This document shows, piece by piece, positions 30,516-42,504 of a stretch of DNA of 64,000 nucleotides. The position numbers and the translations under genes were made by a program. Source of the stretch: Elymus sibiricus (taxonomy: Eukaryota > Streptophyta > Magnoliopsida > Poales > Poaceae); NCBI GenBank assembly GCA_039707655.1, contig CM077667.1:58867628-58931627 (forward strand). Reading direction: 5' to 3'. Positions within the stretch are counted from its first letter, which is position 1; the number at the start of each line of letters is the position of its first letter. A model generated the notes under the pieces. That model was given only the letters and a program-made list of their open reading frames with translations, did no database searches and was not told the origin of the DNA.

Positions 30516-32704
30516 TTGGCCCGGCGAACCTCCTCATCAGAGGTCGCCGATGCGTCATTATCACCTTTCTTCTCGCCAACCGATTCCACCCCTTGCTGAA
30601 CATCTGCCTCTTCTTTCTCCTCAGTCTCCTTTGCCACATGCTTGACCCCACCCTCCACATCCTGTACTGTTTCAACTCTACCAGTACACACCCTCTTGGA
30701 TGAAACCATTACATCTCCATATAGAAAGCGCTCATAGCTATCTAGGGATTTCTCAAAAGAGAACTCTATATCACTCCCCGTAGGCGTAGCTTCAGAAAAG
30801 CGCCCTCTTTTTTTACCTAAGACTAGCATGCGTGCATCCTCAGATTTCCCTGTTTTCCCTTTCTCTCTCTCTCTTTTCTCCCTTTCTTTCTCAGATGACT
30901 CTGCGTATTTTCTTTCGCAGCACTAAACTGAAAGCCTGTAGTATCACCACCTTCAGCTGCTAATCTGGCAGCCACTGCTCTAGATAGGGCCTCCAGCACC
31001 CCTGGCTGGAATAGGAGTTGGTCAGCACCTGTAGCAGCCGAGGGTACAAACTTGTCCCCAGCCACCATTTGCTCTCCCTGGTAAGACTGGCCAGCCTTGC
31101 AAACCTGTGTAAAAGGAACAACAGCAGTGTACGTGAAGGGAGGAAACACCCCCAGGCGATGCATGTCCTCCTGACTTTGCACCCGCTTTGTTTCCTCCAT
31201 CACCAGACCCAGGCCCTCCTGACCTAGGCTGGCAACAGCAGCTGGCGCGGTCGCCCGGTCCTCCTGACCATGCTCGGCACCGAAGCGAATGATCATAGGC
31301 GTCCCCTGGACCCGGCCCTCCTGGCCGAGCGGGAGAATGGGTTTGGCCGGCGCCCTCGCCGCCGCGGTAGTCGTCAAGGTATGGTCAGCAGCTCCCTTGT
31401 CGGAGACCGTAAGACCATTTACAGCCTTGGCCACCCTGACGACTTCCATGGCCTTGGCATTGTTGTTGATGTCGGTGCCAATAGCCGGAATCTTGTTGCC
31501 ACGAGAAGAACTCCCAAGAATCAGCCCTCTCCTGCTTGCTCCATAGCCTTTCCAGTAGGCCTCTACACTAAGGTTCTTAGGAAAGCTAGCAACTCTCTTC
31601 TCCCTTGGTATTTTACAAAATCTGTCTGAGGTATGGCCTACACTTCCACAACACTCGCAATACAGAGGTAATTTTTCATATCTAACATCATATTTGCAGA
31701 TCTTTGAACTACCCAAAGGAGTAAACTCTACTGTGCTCTTAAGAGGCTCGTGCAGTAAAATTTCCATACGCACACGCAGATATTTTTCGACAATGACATG
31801 GTTGCTATGTGACACCTCTAGCACTTCCCCTAGTTGGTCCCCTAGGGTCCAACCCATGCTCTCCGTCTTGAGCATGAATGGGAGATTGCGTACCTGGGCC
31901 CAAATGGCCATTACGCCGAGGTCGACCTCAGCCGGATCGCCCTCGCCGTCGAACTCGGCGAAGATGATGCCGTCCCGCTTGTAGTGCCACGGCTGCGCCT
32001 TAAGCACAAATCGTCAATCCCCTTCGGCGGCGAAGTTTAGGACGAACCTCCCGTCGTCGCACGCCACCTCCTGGATGGTCACCCCTCCTTGGTGCTTCCA
32101 TGCTGTGGCCCGGAGATCATCGACAATGACCCGTGGGTTGACCTGAAAGTGGGATAGGAGGCGGCCGACAACCAGATGGCCAGTAACAGCCTTGCGGGCA
32201 GCCTCCATGTCAATGATGAGGGGAGCCCTGGTCTCTAGGACACCTCGGCGCCGCCATGCCGTGGAAGTCAGGGGTAACCGGAGACAGGGAGGTTCCCGCC
32301 CCGATCTTTGCCGGCGAGGATCGCACCCCCTCCGCTGTGGCTGGCACCCCTGTCAAAGTCGCCACGCTACCCTGGGCCACCTCCACTGGCCTCTCCTTCT
32401 CCACACCCCGGTTCGCCATGACAGACTCCCCTGGTTTCGCAGTTGCAGGAGAGGAGGAAGTGTGCAGGGATCTTTGTTCTGATGAACTATGTGAGAGCCA
32501 GAACCCCTCCCGATTACCACCAATATAGTACTCCGAAACCCCACACCTCGCAGCCTTTAACCCCAAATTAATGTTATTGCCAACTGAAGAATGGCCATAA
32601 TGCTGCAGTTTCCTACTCATCCCCGCGGGAATCACTCTGTTGCCTTCCATAAACCTAAATTCGGCAGAATCAAAAGGATGATCCGCTGACACAGCCTCTT
32701 CCAT
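30512..32704 (-). pseudogene. LINE ORF1: DUF4283 and CCHC zinc knuckle
   Basis: N-terminal low-complexity region (32210-32704), DUF4283 RNA-binding region (about 31750-32190, HLVVGRLLSHF.. and AIWAQVRNLPF), zinc knuckle (about 31620-31660, YCECCGSVGHTSDRFC), then a variable C-terminus ending in EEVRRAK. Breaks: shift near 32209, in-frame TGA at 32014-32016, shift near 30830. The final TGA (30514-30512) overlaps the ORF2 start as ATGA. ORF1 proteins of this type bind the LINE RNA. Confidence 0.85.
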
Positions 32705-32744
32705 AAACTTAAATGCGGCCCGTCCGTCCTATTTTGGTCACGTA

Positions 32745-32928
32745 CGATGTGGTACTAAATGTTGCTTAATCTCATCTTTGTGCCCGTTGCTAGGTGACTG
32801 GGCCTCAGCGCCTGAGATGGGATCAAGCTCAGGACCTCGTCTTCAAAATATAAGGCTAGCACCAACTGAACTAGATCACATATGTGGTAGAAAATAAGGT
32901 TCGACTTGTAATGGATAATACCACATCG
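32745..32928 (-). other. tRNA-like (SINE-like) segment within a 10-bp inverted repeat
   Basis: On the minus strand, from about 32880, the sequence TCTAGTTCAGTTGGTGC resembles a pol III A box and GAGCTTGATCCC (32819-32830) a B box at tRNA-like spacing. The acceptor stem does not pair well, so it is not a functional tRNA. CGATGTGGTA (32745-32754) and its reverse complement (32919-32928) flank it. A SINE head or degraded tRNA are the alternatives. Confidence 0.35.
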
Positions 32929-32963
32929 CTTTTCTGCATTGAATCACATCTACTTAAATATAC

Positions 32964-33440
32964 ATGGGTTCAGAAAATCAACAAGCTGGGACATCAAACC
33001 GAGGAAAGGGAGCAAGGAGGTCAGGTGGGGGAGCAAGGAGGAGCACCGGCAAACTTGATCTGGAAACAAAGAAAGAATTAGGGCGCTCCGGCGTGCTTGA
33101 TTCCCAGGTCTCCTCCGCATCGACGAGCTTGACCTCCAGCCGCCCTGATCTGATCTCACGAGGAGCCCACGTATCACGGCATAGCCAACAGCCAACAGCC
33201 GCCGTTCTCTACATCACTGCCGTGGTTGCGCAGCCCACGTACCAGAAGGCGCCTGTTCAGCTGCAAGAGCACGAAGAGGTGGCGCGCGCCTTTGGGAAGG
33301 CTCGGGCAGAGGTGGATTCGTGGTCATCTGTGCGTGGGGATTCAATCCATCGGATTGAGAAAGAAAGAAGCACATGTGTTGGTATGGCCCTCTATCCTGC
33401 CGGTGCATATATACACATAAAAAACTATAGCTGTTTGTAA
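32964..33440 (+). other. Hypothetical open stretch, no domain
   Basis: 158 codons from ATG 32964 with a Gly/Ser/Arg-rich start and GC-rich second half. No recognised domain, splice site or promoter. Could be a gene fragment carried here by transposition, or chance. Confidence 0.15.
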
Positions 33441-34421
33441 AATAAAAAACTGTACCTTTCGAAGGTAAAATTTCTGGAGACATGAAACGTGCATGCTCAA
33501 GATGAGAAAATTAACTATACATTTGAATATGGGGTGACATTCAAACGTGCATGCTCTAAATGAAAAAAAAAACATTTGAGTATCTTTTTCTTTTTGCCAC
33601 AAACATAGCCGTCATTTCGGGTATAATGACCAAGGAAGATCATCTGAGAAACCAGACTCCCGTTTAGAAAAGTATAACTCACATTGACAAAATAAAATTT
33701 GTATATGGGGTCACCTAAAAAAATAATTAGTCTCCTTAGATTTCTTCAATTACAAATTGAAACAGTAGGTAGGATTTCAACATACAGATTTTTTTTAATG
33801 GATGCCAATAAATGAGGATTTTAGTGCTAAAAAAGACCCTTATTTTTGTGCACAAAGAGTACAGCTATATGCTTGAAAATCCACAAGCAGTAGAATTCTA
33901 GAGTTGATTTTGCAGAAGGATAGACACTTAAGTGTAGATACTCTATAAGTTATCACTGATAGATTAATTTTTCCATGCACTATAATGTATTGTGCACATA
34001 TAATTCTTATTAAATTTTAATATATGTTTCAACGCACGGGCAGATGTGCTATCTCCCCGAGGCGTCGCCATCGTTTACTGTAGTGCAGAATCCATCGCTA
34101 AACTGAACACCTAAATTTGTGAAGAGTCTGCAGATACGTACAAGTTCAACACAACCTAGAAAAGTGTATACACAAAACCTATATGGGGTTACAGTGAATA
34201 ATGATCGACCGAGGGAAGCAGCACATACTATTTCCAACTTCAAATATGTTTTCTTTGCAGTCAGCATCCTACAAACACCACCTGACGGAATTTAATGCTT
34301 ATTTCTAGAAACTTTTTTTGTGGAGGCAATGAAAGAAGCACCCAATTCCTGTAATGAACGTCTTCACGGAATTTTCTTCCTAGAAAGAGGGCCGGTAGAC
34401 TGAAGAGGCAAAACTAACGCG

Positions 34422-34422
<1 letters not shown>
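33441..34422. other. No gene seen; AT-rich intergenic
   Basis: AT-rich, with scattered A/T runs. CAACGCACGGGCA near 34030 matches the same word near 34735 and may mark ends of related elements. Confidence 0.5.

Positions 34423-34456
<34 letters not shown>
34423..34456 (+). repeat. 34-base G homopolymer
   Basis: An uninterrupted run of 34 G after AACGCGC and before TTAAAAGG. True length is uncertain in any sequencing technology. Confidence 0.9.
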
Positions 34457-34460
<4 letters not shown>

Positions 34461-34462
34461 AA

Positions 34463-34512
34463 GGGCTATGGAGGGGCGGTGAACAGAGGGCTACGGAGGG
34501 GCGGTGAACAGA
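34463..34512 (+). repeat. 25-bp tandem duplication
   Basis: Two adjacent copies of a 25-bp unit beginning GGGCTATGGAGGGGCGGTGA, one difference (T/C), just after the G-run. Confidence 0.9.
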
Positions 34513-34960
34513 TACTATGGATGGTGATGAGTTTTCGCTGGACAAAAGCATGCAAGCCACGTCTGGTTCCATCTCAGACACGTGCTTCCTCTACTCATTA
34601 ATTTTACTTTATTTAAAATATCTTGTGTTCCTTGAATTAAATGCATGATCCCCGTCCACTATAAATATATTATATATATGATCTTACAGTGTACAAAAAT
34701 GAGAGTGTGCAAGTTATTTTGTTTTCTCGTTGCAACGCACGGGCAATTTTCCTAGTTTATAGGTAATGGAGATGGCATATATGATCCGGAAACACTATGT
34801 ATCTATAGTCTGAAAAGATGCCAGCACCAAAACCACTTGAATGTCGTCGATTCGATTGAAATCGGACGCTCAAGGTTCTGCTTCTTATGTAAAAAAATTA
34901 ATAATTTAAAAATCCCATCAGACTAACCAACCGCAACCCAAGCCCGTAAACTTCTCTCCC
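34513..34960. other. No gene seen
   Basis: AT-rich. Contains GTTGCAACGCACGGGCAATT at 34730-34749 followed by CCTAGT, which may be the end of a DNA element of unknown class. Confidence 0.4.
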
Positions 34961-35124
34961 TAATCTTGCATGCAGCGCCCAGCTTTTCCTCCACCTCGAA
35001 AGCATCGCCTCCAGCTTGCCTCGCCCAGCTCCCCTTTTCCCCCGCCTCGCACACAGCTGATTCCTCTCCTCTTTGTCCAGCTGCTCGGAGATCCCACCGG
35101 CCAGCTCCGCGTCCCTGGTCAGCG

Positions 35125-35277
35125 ATGAGTTCGCAACCTAACTCGTCGTCGCGCTTATCTCCACCGGAATCAGGCCCCGCTCCACTTGCCGTTCTTGACT
35201 CCTGTCCAAGAACAAAGCAAGCACGAACAGAGTATCATAGGTTCGCCCACCACATCCTCATCAGACCTAGGGTTTGA
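35125..35277 (+). other. Short open frame after a GC-rich leader, hypothetical
   Basis: 50 codons (MSSQPNSSSRLSPPESGPAP...) after a C/T-rich leader (34975-35124) that resembles a gene 5' region. No domain; a host gene fragment or transposon leader are both possible. Confidence 0.2.
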
Positions 35278-35279
35278 GT

Positions 35280-37471
35280 CCTCTCGTCTTGTACTTTTTA
35301 ATGATGCAGTGCTAGTTGATTCCTAAAATAATTGTTTTCTGATTTCAGTTGATATCTAGATGCCAATACCTTGGTTTATGCCATGTTTATGGGCGTGAAT
35401 TTGTGTCGTCTAGTATGTATTGGATCACTAAATCAACCACAATTTTTCTGTGAACTGGGTAGGTGCATTACACAAATATGCCTTCTCGGTTGGCAGCAAT
35501 ATTAGTATTTGTGCCTTTTTTTCGATTTTCAATGCTTCCAAGTAACAATACATATGTACCCAACGCACGTTTTCATGCTGCTTTGTCAAGAAAATTACTT
35601 CCATTGGTCACCAAAAAATGGTTAAATTTTTATGTAGGCGACACGAAATCACACACCCTCATGTTGGAAGCAATCTTAATTGTTTCCATTATCAATTTCT
35701 ATGCTTCCGACCAATACGAATAATGTTGAGCTGTCATATATTTCCATGCTTCTTACGAATTGACATACTGTGTTTACTAACTATTTTGGTACATAGGATA
35801 AGCTTCTTAATTCCAATGTCTTTGTTTCCATACACTTATTTTCAGTGAACATCTTCATGTCTCGATTTATTCCTTCAATTCCCATATTTTGACACACACA
35901 AATGAACATGTCGAAACATATTGTATGCTCAAGAATCGATATGCGGCACTTCGGCTCAGTGATGTCGTCTTAGATTGAAGGGTGTGTGACCTTACCAAAC
36001 CAACAAATAGTTTCGATGAAATTGTGTTTCTAGATCTAAAAGAATTGCACTCGCGTATTGGTGGCAAGCATGGGTTATCCTCAATTTCAAAGTACTGTTC
36101 TTGAAGTATGTACAAGCTTTGTTGAGGCTGTATGAATGTGATGCTTCCAAATACCCACGCTTCATATGCATCATACTTGTGCTTCTTCACTATGTAGAGT
36201 GTCTGACATTCTAATTATGCTTCTATTTTTATAATCTTGTTTTATGTTGAGATAGCATGGAATTGATGCTTCAAAAATCCATGGTTCCTAAGCATCATAG
36301 ATCTGCTTCTTCAATCTTGGTAATTGGCGGCGATAGTCCACGATCAATTTGCTAAAATAGTTTTCTTACTGAAAATATATAGTTTAGTCTTGTTCATGTT
36401 TGCGGTTATATTCACAATATTCTATGTTCATATTAGTTATGATTTTATATTTTAATTCAATTATGACCTAATCATGCTAGCGATCAAATTTGTTTGCTTC
36501 CAGGTGTCTTATATATGGTGCGATATAATGAAACTATGCTTCCAATCCACGTGCTTCTCCTTTAATTTCCTGCATATTTCTATCTAATGTATTTTTGCTT
36601 TGATCATTGTAAGTGTGTGCCACTTTTATACATTTTTTTGCTTCAACCATTATCATAAGATACCAACATATGCTTCAACTAATACTAATGTAGTTCAACC
36701 ATTACCGGTGTTGTTTCTGTTAGTAAATTTTGTTGTACAATTATTTTGCTTTGTTTAGTCATTTTTTACCACTACAATGTATGCTTTCTTTTTTCTCACC
36801 GGATGCTTCTATTGTACAGATAGTTTGCCACACATGATTCCAGCTGTTCTTTCGTTGTTACCAACATACTCGCAATGATCTTCTAATGCTTTGAGTATGT
36901 ATGAGATGTGAACAAGTTCTAAGTTGTCGGTTGTGCAGTGAACGGCGTAGAGCTCGTGGCATGTGCGGATCAGGCCATCATGATCAGAATATCCAGTGCC
37001 CTCCGCCACATTAGCTACGACAATGCTAAAACAGTGTTGTAATAGTCTTTTAGTTTTGTTGCAAAACAGAGTTGTAATTGGTTCCAAAGGAAATGTTTCC
37101 ATTATATAGAGAAAGAGTGTTCCTTTTAGATAAAAATGTTGGTTCTGAAGCTCTTAGAAACATAGCATAGATCAGATGCTTATGTTGTCCAATATGTTTC
37201 TGCTGCAGTACAAATTATTTGCTTTGGTCAAACGGAATGCTTTCATGGAAGCACACAAATGCTATGTTTGCATAGAAATACGCCTTGGATTTTTTTAGTT
37301 ACTATATTTATTTGTAATATTTCCATGAATCAAAGGAATGCATGCATTCCACATCCATGTATGTTTTGTAGCATAGAATGCATCTGGAAAAACAAAATTT
37401 CGTACTAGATTTCAGTTTGTTTGAAACTAATCATAATTAACCAACATTATTTCCACATGGAAGCAAAGTTT
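35280..37471. other. Unclassified AT-rich sequence with many TGCTTC words
   Basis: At least a dozen TGCTTC hexamers (for example 35533, 35700, 35746, 36140, 36217, 36263, 36491, 36536, 36641, 36673, 36803). Complementary GAAGCA words (ATGGAAGCAAAGTTT) frame the solo LTR at 37458 and again at 39024 and 39047, so the same unit continues to about 39165. No coding frame longer than 100 codons is convincing. Confidence 0.5.
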
Positions 37472-39009
37472 TGATACGTCTCCAACATATCTATAATTTT
37501 TTATTGTTCCATGCTATAATATTATCATTCTAGGATACTTTTAATTATTTACTTGCTGATTTATATTATTTTTGAACACTAACCTATTAACCCAGTGCCG
37601 AGCGGCAGTTGTTTTTTTCTACTTGTTTTTGGCCTTTCAGGAACATTGTACTAAACGAAGTCCAAATACCCCGAAACGTTTTGATGATTTTTTCTGGACA
37701 AAAATAAGAGCTGGAAGCTTCGGAGGGAGACCGGAGGCCACACGGGGTGCCGCCAAGCCAACAGGGCGCGCCCAGGGGGGTGACCGAGCCCTGATGGCTT
37801 GGGGCCACCTCCCACGGCATCTGGCCCTCATCTCTGGCTTATAAATTCTCTAATATCCAAAAAACCCTAAAGAGCCTCCCAAAACACTTTTTCCGCCGCC
37901 GCAAGTCCCTGTTCCGCCATGTGCCCATCTGGAGCCTTGTTCCGGTGCCCTGTCGGAGGGGGGATCGATCACGGAGGGCCTCTACATCAAACTTTTTGCT
38001 CCCATGGACCTACTTGTCTGTAGTTAGTGCCTAGATGCTATGTCTCTCTCTATGTTCTTCAATGCAAAGATCACCGCGATTCCCGCGGTGATCTATCCTA
38101 TGTAATCATCTCTGCGGTGTGTTTGTTGGGATCCGATGAATTGTGGGTTTATATTCAGATTATTCATGAAAATATATTGAATCCTTGCTGGTTATTTATA
38201 TGCATGATTATTATAGCTTTGTAATGCTCTCCGATCTATCGCTTTGGTTTGGCCAACTAGATTGATTTATCTTCAAATGGGAGTGGTGCGTTGTAGTGGG
38301 TTTAATCTTGCGGTGCTCAATCCCAGTGACCGAAAGGGACATGACACGTATTGTATTGCTGCCACTAAGGGTAAAAGGATGGGGTTCATTCATATTAATT
38401 GGATTTAATTTGTCTACATCATGTCATCATCCTCCAAGCATTACTCTGTTTTTACTTAATACTCGAGATGCATGCTGGATAGCGGTCGATGGGTGGAGTA
38501 GTAGTAGTAGATGCAGACAGGAGTCGGTCTACTTGCTTATGGACGTGATGCCTGTATACATGATCATTGTCATGAATAAATATTACATAACTATGCGCTT
38601 TTCTATCAATTGCCCAACAGTAATTTGTTTACCCACCACATGCTTTCTTCGAGAGAGAAGCCTCTAGCGAACACTATGACCCCCGGGTCTCCTCACTAAT
38701 ATTATTACAAAAGTCCTAAAATATTGCTGCCATTATTTACTTTATTTTTATTTGCAATTTATTTATAAATTTATTTATCTATCACTAGTTATCGCTTGCA
38801 AGTAACGATTGCAAGGGGATTGACAACCCTCTTGCTTGCGTTGGGTGCAAGTGTGTGCTCTTTTGTGTGTAGGCGTTGAAGATGGGAATTTGCGTGGTTC
38901 TCCTATTGGTTTGATAACCTTGGTTCTCACTAAGGATAATACTTACCTCTATTATGCTACATCAACCCCTCCTCTTCAGGGAAAATCTCAACGCAGTTTA
39001 CAAGTATCA
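37472..39009 (+). mobile_element. Solo LTR, Athila-type family, plus orientation
   Basis: Starts TGATACGTCTCCAACATATC and ends ACAAGTATCA, flanked by the perfect 5-bp repeat AGTTT (37467-37471 and 39010-39014). Length 1,538 bp. No internal region remains, so it arose by LTR-LTR recombination. Contains a palindromic GGGCGCGCCC block near 37760 and a leader-like CTCTGGCTTATAAATTCTC (TATA near 37840). Confidence 0.92.
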
Positions 39010-39165
39010 AGTTTCATTCAACATGGAAGCAAAGTTTCATTCGAGATGGAAGCAAATTTCTAGTTGTCAACTGCTAACAAGCAACACAGTGTCTTTATAT
39101 CAAAACACATTTTGTTTGCGCTCGATGCAATTCGAAGGAATACTGGAAACAAGAAGTGCTTCGTA
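39010..39165. other. Continuation of the TGCTTC/GAAGCA sequence
   Basis: Carries ATGGAAGCAAAGTTTC repeats matching the left flank of the solo LTR, up to the junction with Athila gag sequence. Confidence 0.5.
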
Positions 39166-39607
39166 AGGAAATAAACTGTGATTCATAAGGCATAACATAA
39201 CCATCAGGTACATCAATCAATTTAGGCCTAGAAGGAGTTCTAGGTGCAGTAGGTGTTTCAGTAGTTTCAACAGTTTCAGCATTTTCAAGTTCTCTAGGTT
39301 TAGCAATATGAGCATCAAGAAATTCACCCAGTGGCACAGTTTCATCAAATAGAGTAGTATTATCAAGCACAATACTAGCTTCATCATAAGCATCATTCAT
39401 AGTAAAAGCGGTGTCTATTTCTTGCGACATATCACCTTGGATAACAGGTGGTGGTGTCGCAAGCTGACTTAAAACAGAAGGCGAATCAAGTGTAGAGCTA
39501 GTTGGTAGTTCCTTACCTCCCCTCGTCTTAAAGGGCATAATCTTGGTTCTTGAGTCTTTCAGATTCCTATGGTGATCAACAAATAGATAATTCCCAAGTG
39601 AACTCAA
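39095..39607 (-). pseudogene. Athila-type Gag N-terminal fragment
   Basis: Reading from 39607: the segment with KIMPFKTRGGKELPTS, LSQLATPPPV and VPDGYVMPYES looks like the start of Triticeae Athila Gag. The last ~25 codons (below about 39168) are non-retroviral flank, so gag is truncated there. It follows the primer-binding site at 39623-39640 as expected for a minus-strand element. Confidence 0.65.
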
Positions 39608-39622
39608 TAAATAGAGCTATGC

Positions 39623-39640
39623 TCCACGGCAACGATGCCA
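39623..39640 (-). other. Athila-type primer-binding site
   Basis: Minus strand TGGCATCGTTGCCGTGGA, eleven bases from the LTR edge at 39652, like the Athila-type TGGCGCCGTTGCCGGGGA with mutations. Confidence 0.7.
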
Positions 39641-39651
39641 GAAAATAGTCT

Positions 39652-40931
39652 TGATGACCCACAAGTATAGGGGATCACAACAGTCTTCGAGGGTAGCATT
39701 TTATCCAATTTATTGATTCGACACAAGGGGAGCCAAAGAATATTTATGAGCCTTAGCAGTGGACTTGTCAATTCAACCACACCTGGAAAACTAAATATCT
39801 ATAGCAAAGTGTTTAGTAGCACAATAGTATGATAGTTTGATAGTAGTGGTAAAATTAACAATAGTAACAATAATGGTAGTAGTAGCAGTTTGTAGTGATT
39901 GTAACAGCAACAACAACAGTAGTAACTTAGCGGAAACCAATATGAGAAAAATGTAGGCATTGGTTCGGTGATGGATATTTGGATAATTGGATGACATTCA
40001 TCATATAACAGTCACAACCTAGAGCGACACAAAACTAGCTTCAATTCATCAATGTAATGTAGGCATGTATTCCGTAAATAGTTATACATGCTTATAATAA
40101 GAACTTGCATAACATCTTTTGTCCTGCCCTCCCGTGGCAGCGGGGTCCATAAGGAAATCTGAGGGATATTAAGGCCTCTTTTTAATAGAGAACTGGAACA
40201 CAACATTAACACAGGGTGAATACATGAACTCCTCATACTACGGTCATCACCGGAGTGGGTCCCAACTATTGTCACTTTGGGGTCTACGGATCATAACCAG
40301 GGACGGATTAAGGGGGGACATGGGGGGTCAAATAGCCCATCATATAGGAGACAAAGAGGCCTGTTAGTACCAGCACTCAGCCATGATTTGAATGGGCACA
40401 CACATAACACTAATTAGTTCATTGGCTACTGCGATCGGATCTCTAGGTTAGGGTAGTTTCCTATAGTGCATTACAACTTCTAACCCCAAGACCGAAACTA
40501 CTGAAGGGGCAAAGGCAATCCATAGGTTGCGCCGATGCACGTATGACCAACTGCTACCTAACATAATCCTGGACAAATGTCTAATCATGGCATGAATATT
40601 AAGATACAGGTGATTCAAAGCAATAGTCTACCGTTTGACATAAAGACATCAATACTCAGGTTTACTAGCAAACAATCATGTCCTTTCAAAATAACAATGC
40701 TAAAGAATGCTATCCCTATAAAATCATATAGCCTGTCATGCTTGGTCTTCCTAGCATAAAGTATAAATCCTGAGCACCCCGGTGTCAAACCAAGCAATTG
40801 GATCATACTTTTATCGCGCTTCATATTTTTATTACTCACGCAATACATGAGCGTGAACCATGGACATAGCATATAGGTGGAATAGAATATGGTGGTAGGT
40901 TTCAAATGGGTAAAAGTGGAGAAGAAAGTTG
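39652..40931 (-). repeat. Athila-type LTR, part interrupted by a solo LTR
   Basis: On plus it starts TGATGACCCACAAGTATAGG, the mirror of an Athila LTR end, and the PBS lies directly to its left, so this is a 5' LTR of a leftward element. It continues past 42504 after the solo LTR insertion. Its outer end could not be placed. Confidence 0.6.
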
Positions 40932-42504
40932 ATACTTATGATCTGCGTTGGGTTTTCCGTGAAGAGGAACGGGTTATTGTAGCACAAAGTGGGTAGGTAT
41001 TTCCCTCAGTTATGAAACCAAGGTTTATCGAACCAATAGGAATATCAATCCTCAACCGTCTTCAGCGACTACACACAAAAGAGCAAACAACTTGCACCCA
41101 ACGCGGGCAAGAGGGTTGTCAATCCCCTTGATCTCGTTATTTGCAAGCGAATGAGTTGTGGAGATAATTGTAGATAATTGTAAATTGTAAAATAAAATAG
41201 AAGGTAAATAATAACATTAAGGTAATAATAGCTTTTGCAAATATATAAGTGAATAGACCCCGGGGCATAGTGTTCCCTAGCGGCATCTCTCATGTAGGCA
41301 ACATACGGAGGGTAAACAAATTACTGTTGGGCAATTAATAGAAAACCGGATAGCTATGCGATTTTTACGGCAATGATCATATGTATATAGGCATCACGTC
41401 CATAAGCAAGTAGGCCAACTCCTGCCTGCACCTATTACTATTACTCCACCCATCGACCGCTATCCAGCATGCATCTAGAGTATTAAGTAAAACAGAGCAA
41501 TGCTTGGAGAACAATGACATGATGTAGACAAAGTAAACTCAATCAATATGAAAAACCCTCATCATTTTATCCTTAGTAGCAGCGATACAAATACGTATCT
41601 TGTCCCTTTCTGTCACTGGGATATAGAAATTCGTCAGGTTAAACCTACCACAACGCACCTCTCTCACCGAATAAATATCAATCTAGTTGGCCAAACTATT
41701 TCAATAGATCGGAGAGAATGATGAAGCTATAATGATCATGCAATTAAGAGATGTAATAAACATCAGAGATATCAAAAATACTTTTCATGAATGATCTGAA
41801 CATAAACCCACAATTCATCGGATCCCAACAAACGCACCGTACAAAAGGATTACATCGGATAGATCAAAGCGAAGATGCGATGATCATTGTATTGAAGATC
41901 AAAAGAGAGACAGATTGCCATGTAGGTACTAGCCATGGACCCATAGGTCTATGGTGAACTACTCACACATCATCATGAGGGCAGCAAGGTTGATGTAGAG
42001 GCCCCCTGTGATCGATCCCCCCTGCGGCAGGGTGCCGAAACGGAGCTCCAGATGGGCTCCCGACGGAACTGAGACTTGCGGCGGCGTAAAAAGTGTTTCG
42101 TGGCCTCCTATAGGGTTTTCACGATATTGAAGAATTTATAGGCCAGAGAACGACATCGGGAGGGCCACCAGGGGACCACAAGCCATCAGGGCGCCCCCCA
42201 GGGGCGCGCCCAGATGGCTTGTGGGGCCCTGGTGCGGCTCCCGGCCATCTTCCGAATCTTTTAAGTCTTGTTTTTGTCCAGAAAAAATCGTCAAAAAGTT
42301 TCGTGGCAATTGGACTTCATTTGGTATAGTAAACCTGCAAAGTGAAAAACACGCAGAAAACAACAACTGGCACTGGGCACTGGGTCAATAGGTTAGTGCT
42401 CAAAAATAATATAAATTGGTAAATAAATATCCAAAAAGTATCCTAGAAAGATAATATATCAGCATGGAACAATCAAAAATTATAGATACGTTGGAGACGT
42501 ATCA
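40932..42504 (-). mobile_element. Solo LTR, same family, minus orientation
   Basis: Plus-strand borders TGATACTTATGATCTGCG ... TTGGAGACGTATCA with perfect TSD AAAGT (40927-40931 and 42505-42509). Length 1,573 bp. Its minus strand aligns by eye with 37472-39009 from end to end. Confidence 0.92.

Larger units (their letters stand above)
13332..32714 (-). mobile_element. L1-type LINE, full length, split by a gypsy element
   Basis: A 15-bp perfect TSD, GCGGCCCGTCCGTCC, flanks it at 13317-13331 and 32715-32729. The minus-strand 3' end has an A-tail (T-run 13332-13340) preceded by an AATAAA signal (about 13360). Subtracting the 13,036 bp of gypsy plus its duplicated 5 bp leaves about 6.35 kb, full length for a plant L1. 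Order: ORF1 with DUF4283 and a CCHC-type zinc knuckle, then ORF2 with endonuclease, reverse transcriptase, zf-RVT and RNase H. Several stops and frameshifts show it is inactive. Confidence 0.93.

Noticed and set aside
32805..32880. Functional tRNA gene on minus strand
   Set aside because: A and B boxes are plausible but acceptor and other stems do not pair acceptably by eye.
34423..34456. Telomere-type or organellar insertion
   Set aside because: Pure G run without TTTAGGG units and no organellar genes nearby.
36809..37102. 97-codon minus-strand frame
   Set aside because: Isolated, AT-rich context, no domain, no promoter or splice context.
37572..38667. Short open frames within the solo LTR
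   Set aside because: They lie in an LTR with defined borders and match no domain; the other solo LTR does not keep them.
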